From Pomphorhynchus laevis (taxonomy: Eukaryota > Acanthocephala > Palaeacanthocephala > Echinorhynchida > Pomphorhynchidae): 64,000 nucleotides of DNA. Each line of letters starts with the position of its first letter. Position 1 is the first letter of the stretch. The notes beneath the pieces are model-generated. The model made no database searches. It saw nothing but the letters and a program-made list of their open reading frames with translations, and was not told the DNA's origin. The position numbers were made by a program, and so were the translations under genes. Of the stretch, positions 58,671 to 64,000 are shown piece after piece. The stretch lies in assembly GCA_012934845.2 (NCBI GenBank), contig WNNJ02002834.1, forward strand, positions 1 to 64,000, given 5' to 3'.

Positions 58671-59122
58671 AATTAAGGTTCTCCTTAGGTACGGCGGATA
58701 ATTAGGTTCCTTATAGATAAAATAAGCATTCGTGAATAATGCGAGATTTCAAGTTACTTTCAAATGATAAAATGGGTGCATTTTCAAAATAAACGTAATA
58801 GACGAAAGAGCACTCGAAATAGACGAGAGAGCACTCGAACGGCGGTGTTGATTATTCGTTGTAGGGGTAAGATGATGGATTTTGGAGAATTGGCGAAAAG
58901 GCTAAGGCAGTAATCGATTTTAGAGAAAAAAGCGATGAAAGAAGATACATACAAGAACGGAAGTCGATAAGGGGGCGGATACGGCGGATATCACGGAGAA
59001 TTAAGGTTCTCCTTAAATACGGCAGATAATTAGGTTCCTTATAGATAAAATAATCATTCTTGAATAATGCGAGATTTCAAGTTACTTTCAAATGATAAAA
59101 TGGGTGCATTTTCAAAATAAAC
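58492..59122. repeat. Tandem 300-bp duplication across a LINE/PLE junction
   Basis: Units at 58,492-58,794 and 58,822-59,122 are nearly identical. Each joins part of the LINE 3' coding end to the 3' part of the Penelope-like element. A 21-bp partial third copy of the unit start (58,801-58,821) lies between them. Confidence 0.9.
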
Positions 59123-59345
59123 AAAATGATTCAACCTTACAAAATGCTGAGCAACAGCACTAACATTAGTCCCCTTACATACATGATAATTATCCTTGTT
59201 AATACGTTTAAATAAACCTTGACCGGTTTGACCAACGTATACCTGTTCAAATTCTTCACAAGGTATCTTATAAAAAATGGCATCCTTGTTAAAATACGGT
59301 TTACGTTTAAATAAGTTGTAAATCGTAGGCAATTTTCTGTGACAA

Positions 59346-59985
59346 ATCAAATCAGCTAACTGAGTCTACGTATTTAATATAATTGTAAACTAAGCAAAAC
59401 ATAATAATGCTAAATCAAAATTTAATAATAAAATAATAAAATAAATAATCGTTTTAAGATTTTTTATAATTCAACTCAAGTTAAAATTAAAAAATGAAAT
59501 TTAAAATAAACTTCATTTTTATGAATTGACTAATAAATAACATACGTTGTATCAGAATAAGGATTAGAGGTCATCAGAAGGAACTGCTATGCTATCAGGT
59601 TTCGGCCCCTAACTCCTCTACCCAACATAGCAACGATATGAATATAGCATAATATATATAGTCAACAACCTCCAAATCTTCAAATCGTTGCTGATTAATC
59701 AAATCAGCTAACTGAGTCTACGTATTTAATATAATTATAAAATAAACAAAACATAATAATGCTAAATCAAAATTTAATAATTAAATAATGAAATTAATAA
59801 TTGTTTTCAGATTTTCTATAATTTAAAGTTAAAATAAAAAATTGAAATTTAACATAAACGTCGTTTTTATGAATTGACTAATAAATAACAAATTTTGTAC
59901 CAGAATAAGAATTAGAGGTCATCAGGAGGAACTGCTATGCGTTCAGGTTTCAGCACCTAACTCCTCTATCCAACATAGCAGCGGG
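59346..59985. repeat. Two tandem units of a 350-bp repeat with conserved pseudoknot
   Basis: Units start at about 59,346 and 59,697 (AATCAAATCAGCTAACTGAG). In both, TAGAGG pairs with a downstream CCTCTA and, crossing it, GCTATG pairs with CATAGC (59,565/59,615 with 59,586/59,626; and 59,913/59,963 with 59,932/59,974). Loop sequences differ while the stems are kept, and the second unit extends one stem to 8 bp. Confidence 0.75.
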
Positions 59986-60537
59986 GCCAAATGCATGCTA
60001 ATGATGTATTTCCTCTGATAAAACTATCTAGTATCTTATTCTAATACAAAGTATATTATTTATAATCCATCCAAAAAAAATTTGAAAGTTAAGAGTTTAA
60101 ATTTATTCTATATATTATTGTGTTGATTTATATATTTTACTATTTTCTGCTTGATGTTATTTTTATAGTAACCTAGTTTAAAATATGTATCTATTATATT
60201 ATTTAAATGATTTTGAAGAAATCCAATATCATTACATATTGTTGCAATTCTTAAAATTTCACTATTTAATGTATTATATTATATGGTATGCATGAATGCT
60301 CATGCAAAAATATGTTTCTTGTAAATTTAAATATGTCATCTTTACGATATAAATTAATAGTAGTTTTAGTTAATGTTAATTTAATGTTCATATCAAGATA
60401 TATATTTCTTCATCATTAATATTGGTTTTGTTAAGAATAAGGCTTTCTCGATAAATTTGTTCACTAATAGAATAAAAATTATTAGAATTAAATTCACATA
60501 TATCATCAATGTTTCGAAACATATATTTCATATATTT
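59986..60537. other. AT-rich stretch inside the PLE region
   Basis: On the - strand this follows the PLE RT motif B and should hold the catalytic YxDD part of the RT. I cannot recognise it; the sequence is extremely AT-rich and interrupted. Confidence 0.4.
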
Positions 60538-62294
60538 TTATTGTTTAGATTTAGTTTTTACACAGTTATGAACAAATTCATATTCTATAAAGCTTAAAAA
60601 CAAGTCAGCTATAATTGAGATACTATTACCACCCATTGGAACACCTTTTACTTGTCTAAATATAGATGTCCCTACTTTTAAATAATTTTGATTTATTAAA
60701 ATATTTAAGGATTCTATTAATTCAATTTTATCCATATATTTATATTTACTTGATGGTTTAATTTTTTTAGATAGGCGTTATAAGTTATATAACATATATA
60801 TGTATATCTTTTTCCGAATATAAGATTTATTAATTTTACTAACGCTTCTTTAAATCTACTAAATCTAGATTTGTATAAAGCGTACTAAAATCGTATGTAT
60901 TTATATTTTGAAAATTTATTCCTTTTGTGTGTTCTAAAAATTCTTTTGTAGAATTAATACTGAAATGGTGTTTATAGCAGTATTAATTTCGATTTCTTGC
61001 AATATTTTTTAAAGTGTGCTTTGATTGCTTTAAGTATTTTATTCACATAGACAGAAAGTGGTTTTAATGTACATTTAAACGCACTACATATGAACCTAGG
61101 TTTTATTGGATTTTTATGTAATTTTGGATTCCAATATAATATAGGTATAGTTTTATTATCTAATTCAACCTTTATACCCTTTTTATCCATTATAGAACAG
61201 TGACTTGTAATAATTGTTTCTAAACTCAACTCACTACGTTCATATGTTGGATTTACATTTAAATCATTAGAATTAACCTCTTTCATTAGTATATCATAAT
61301 AAAGCTTTTTGCATATGAAGACAAAGTTATTACTAGCTTTATCAATAGTTGTTATTATATAGTTATCCTTTAATTTAGTAAGTTCTTTATACATATCTTT
61401 ATTAATTTTATCTTTCCTTTTATAATTGTTTGTTATTTTCATTTTATTTTTAATTTTATCAAATATATAATCTTTCCAAATGTTTATCTTAGATATATTC
61501 GAGCTTTCACTATTAATCAGCTTACTAAAGTAATCATTTAAGTTATTATATAACGAATTGTAAATTTTATTTTTGTCATTGTTATTATTTAATCTATATT
61601 TATACCCTTTTGGTAGCAGCTTTCTTAATTCACAATTTTTAATTAATTCTAGATTATGGGTACATATATGTTCTTTTTTTTTATCAAAACTAAGACTTTT
61701 ACAATTGCATTCTGTTTCCATTATGTTTCTAATATTATCGTTACATATTGATTTTAATTCTTTATTATAATTACAAATTTTTCGTCCTAATGGTGGTAGG
61801 AGTTTATACCTTATTTTAGGAATATATTTACTTAAATCTGATCCTATTATTTCTTTACTTTTAGAATTATTTAAAAGTCCGGCTATATTTATGCTATCTA
61901 TACATTTATAAATGAAGTTTATGGTTAATGTATATTTTCTATTGTTATTATTAACATTTATTGTACGATTATAGTATTTTGTATTGCAATAACTGTCTAT
62001 TATACAACTTAGCCTATCATAGTCGTTAATTAATTTTTGATTTATTGAACATACGATATCTTTAGAAAAAAACTTCTTATATTTACATAAAGATCTTTTA
62101 GCTTATTATCACTTAAAAGTTAATATTTCTAATTGTTCATTTATATACATATCTTTTTTAATAGTTTTAACTCTATTTTTCCTATTCCTTTTATCACCAT
62201 GACTTCTTGGTTTGCGTTTAACCGGATTATTATAATATAGTTGTTTATTATGTATTATACTACTTCTGCCAATTCCTTGTACCACTTCATTCAA

Positions 62295-62339
62295 TCCTAA
62301 TAGGTAGGATTGAATGACCTATCATTCAATCCTTCAATA
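62295..62339. repeat. Short inverted/direct repeat at PLE copy junction
   Basis: ATTCAATCCTA is followed after two bases by TAGGATTGAAT, and CATTCAATCC recurs directly after. It lies exactly between the two PLE copies, so it may mark the junction. Confidence 0.6.
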
Positions 62340-62932
62340 ATAGAAGGAGGAAAGAATGAAAAAAGACAGAATCATAAAACAAAACAAATTCAAATCATAA
62401 AATAAGTGACAAAAAATACGAATTTAATAATAAAAATAATGTGAAAGTAGAATAATAAATTATAATATAATCTAAACCAAAACAAAATAATACAATTAGT
62501 AAAAACAAAGGAATTGAAATTGTAATATTAGAATAATTAATTATAATTTAATTTACGGTTGAAATCAGATTTATTATTAAGCATTAAATTAGGTTTTTAA
62601 TGGATAAAATACGCTTCTCGGATAATGCGAGATAACAAGTTATTTGCAAATGATAAAATAAATACATTTTCAAAAACAATGGACCGAATCAAACTCTCAA
62701 AATGTTGAGCAACAGCACTAGAACTGGTCCCCTTAAATACATGATAATAATCCTGGTTAATACGTTTAACCAAATTTTGACCGGTTTGACCAACAAATAC
62801 CTGATCAAATTCTTTACAAGGTATCTTATATGCAATCGCATTTTTGTTACAATCAAGCTTACGTTTAAAAGGCTTCCTGGTAAATCGTTTTTTTAAGTGT
62901 AATTTATATTGGAAACAATTTAGTTTACTCAA
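62340..62932 (-). mobile_element. 3' end of a second Penelope-like copy
   Basis: An open 111-codon GIY-YIG part (AIAYKIPCKEFDQVFVGQTG, QNLVKRINQDYYHVFKG, AVAQHF) is followed by a T-rich 3' region on the - strand. It closely resembles both 59,054-59,350 and 9,488-9,965. It lies directly upstream (in transcription sense) of the longer PLE copy, i.e. tail to head. Confidence 0.75.
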
Positions 62933-63290
62933 TTTAATTAAATGTTCAAAAAATGAAAATGTTCAGCTTACCAAGATAAAGTTTTATTTTGATGCATTTT
63001 TATATTCAACAATTGCGAAAATTGTATACCAAAGGACACATGAATAATGTATAAGCAAGCTATACGTTCGGCAAATACTTACGTCAGACAGAATGCGGTA
63101 TTTTATCAGACGGGATGAGGTAATTTTTAATTTCAAATGATAAAATAGATGCATTTTCAAAATCAAATGAGCCCTTTTCTAGTGCAACAGCACTAGAATA
63201 GGTCCCATTAGTTTTTTCAAATAAATAAAAAATAGTTGATAATGATAGTTGATAATGGTCCAATTTTGATTAATAATTATTAGAGCTAGA

Positions 63291-63425
63291 TCAAAGGAAA
63301 GAATAAATTATTTTTTATATGTCGCTAACTACTGTTAACATCTTCAGAAAATTACTGTAATTTTCTGAAGATGCTAACAAAAATTAGCGAAATATCAAAT
63401 ATATTTTCTTCTTTCCTTTGATTCA
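63291..63425. mobile_element. Palindromic MITE, copy 2
   Basis: ATCAAAGGAAAG ... CTTTCCTTTGAT ends with a near-perfect fold-back centred on GAAAATTACTGTAATTTTC. Same family as 11,457-11,588. Flanks GAT/ATC may be part of the terminal repeat. Confidence 0.82.
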
Positions 63426-64000
63426 GGTCCAATAATTATTTATGAAAATTATTTTCTTTTTTGTTCCAGTAAATGTTTATAGCATCAGAGAGCGGAACGT
63501 TAGCGTAAAGGGAGGTGATATTAGCTGTAAACAGTGGATATTTAAGAGCTCTTTTCTTGTTTAATCCGTGGATATAACGCTCTTGAACATTCACTGTTTA
63601 CAGCTGACATAACATCTCTCTTTAGTTATGATTATAACTAAACAAGACAGGGATGGACAAGAATAGTTAAGTAGAAGGGAAGATTTTAAGGAGCATTTAA
63701 CTATGGTTAAAAGACCTTGAGATAAAAAGGATTATGATTATCATAATCCTTTATGATAACCCTTTATGATTATCATGTGTCTTTTGGTATACAATTTTTG
63801 CAATTGTTGAATATAAAAATGCATCAAAATAAAACAATATTTTATCTTGGAATATTTTATCTCGGTTATCTTTCCTTGTACCATCAATTTTCTATAACGC
63901 TTGTTCTAATCATGGGTGATTGATTTAGTTTGCAGCTGCAAGTTGCATTGGAAGTATTCTGCTTCAATGAAGATTTCACTAATTTTTTTGTTGCCAATAA
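63426..64000. other. Right-edge stretch with imperfect inverted repeats
   Basis: No gene supported. Short inverted segments occur (GTGATATTAGCTGTAAACAGT at about 63,512 against ACTGTTTACAGCTGACAT near 63,594; GATTATGATTATCATAATC near 63,730). Confidence 0.45.

Larger units (their letters stand above)
59054..62294 (-). mobile_element. Penelope-like retroelement, broken, near full length
   Basis: From 62,294 downward: a Lys/Arg-rich N-terminal part, a long open stretch to 60,972 with LLPPLGRKICNYNKELK and TTIDKASNNFVFICKKLYYD (early RT region), RT motif B GVPMGGNSISIIADLFLSF at about 60,650-60,600, and a GIY-YIG nuclease with KIPCEEFEQVYVGQTGQGLF and AVAQHFVRLNHFVYF at 59,350-59,054. The DKA..NFVFICKK and GVPMG..ISIIADLFL strings suggest the Naiad-like side of the PLEs rather than canonical Penelope, but here the nuclease lies after the RT. 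Broken at several points. A 1.2-kb non-coding, repeat-bearing section separates RT and nuclease. Confidence 0.72.

Noticed and set aside
1-64000. CRISPR arrays, bacterial operons, rRNA, tRNA, LTR retroelements and Polintons
   Set aside because: I saw no regularly spaced repeats, cloverleaf with conserved T-loop, paired LTRs, integrase, protease, capsid or polymerase B motifs. Absence is by eye only; tRNAscan-SE and LTR searches would settle it.

Overview
The window is AT-rich eukaryotic DNA. It has short GT-AG introns (many of 46-60 nt), many decayed retroelements, and no bacterial-style operons, rRNA or tRNA that I can see. An invertebrate animal, perhaps an arthropod, fits best, but nothing in the sequence fixes the taxon.

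Region 1 (about 450-20,852, + strand) holds the one host gene I can support, a long leucine-rich-repeat (LRR) gene. I find about 20 small exons of 57-94 nt. Nearly all are exact multiples of three, all sit in phase 2, and nearly every one encodes a single LRR starting with a [DN]-[LIVC]-S-x-N-like motif. The 5' end is not seen and may lie left of the window. Its introns hold three antisense fragments of one RT/nuclease retroelement family (4.3-7.4, 12.8-13.4 and 19.7-20.4 kb), a Penelope-like 3' end (9.5 kb), an AT microsatellite, a palindromic MITE inside a 158-bp direct repeat, and a tandemly duplicated exon pair whose upstream copy has lost both splice acceptors.

Region 2 (about 21-47 kb) is a transposon graveyard. 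It contains RTE-like LINE tails (21.2, 27.3 and 37.4 kb), Penelope-like (PLE) pieces with GIY-YIG or RT homology (22.5, 25.0, 26.7, 34.3, 42.0 and 42.5 kb), a CT-rich LINE fragment (25.6-26.4 kb), a larger 5'-truncated LINE on the - strand (28.5-30.7 kb) with two 3'-end relatives (43.8 and 45.7 kb), two copies of a 1.26-kb dispersed repeat (23.5 and 32.3 kb), and a broken RT/nuclease element (38.6-42.0 kb). A 286-bp near-identical duplication (44.88 and 45.98 kb) carries a splice-like exon pair.

Region 3 (about 47.4-55.9 kb) is bounded by a 237-bp inverted repeat. It contains two retroelements facing each other tail to tail. On + is an apparently young element with a Cys-rich ORF1 and an 821-codon RT plus zinc-knuckle plus restriction-like endonuclease ORF2 (48.4-51.4 kb). 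On - is a nearly whole CR1-like LINE (51.4-55.3 kb).

Region 4 (about 56-63 kb, mostly - strand) stacks an RTE-type LINE 5' half, a CR1/L2-like LINE 3' end, a chimeric 300-bp tandem duplication and a Penelope-like element followed by the 3' end of a second copy. Between the PLE RT and nuclease parts lies a tandem 350-bp repeat whose two units keep the same pseudoknot pairing.

The main items of interest are the intact RT/nuclease element and its relatives, the pseudoknot repeat, the inverted-repeat-bounded composite, and the one-LRR-per-exon gene with its decaying exon duplicate.
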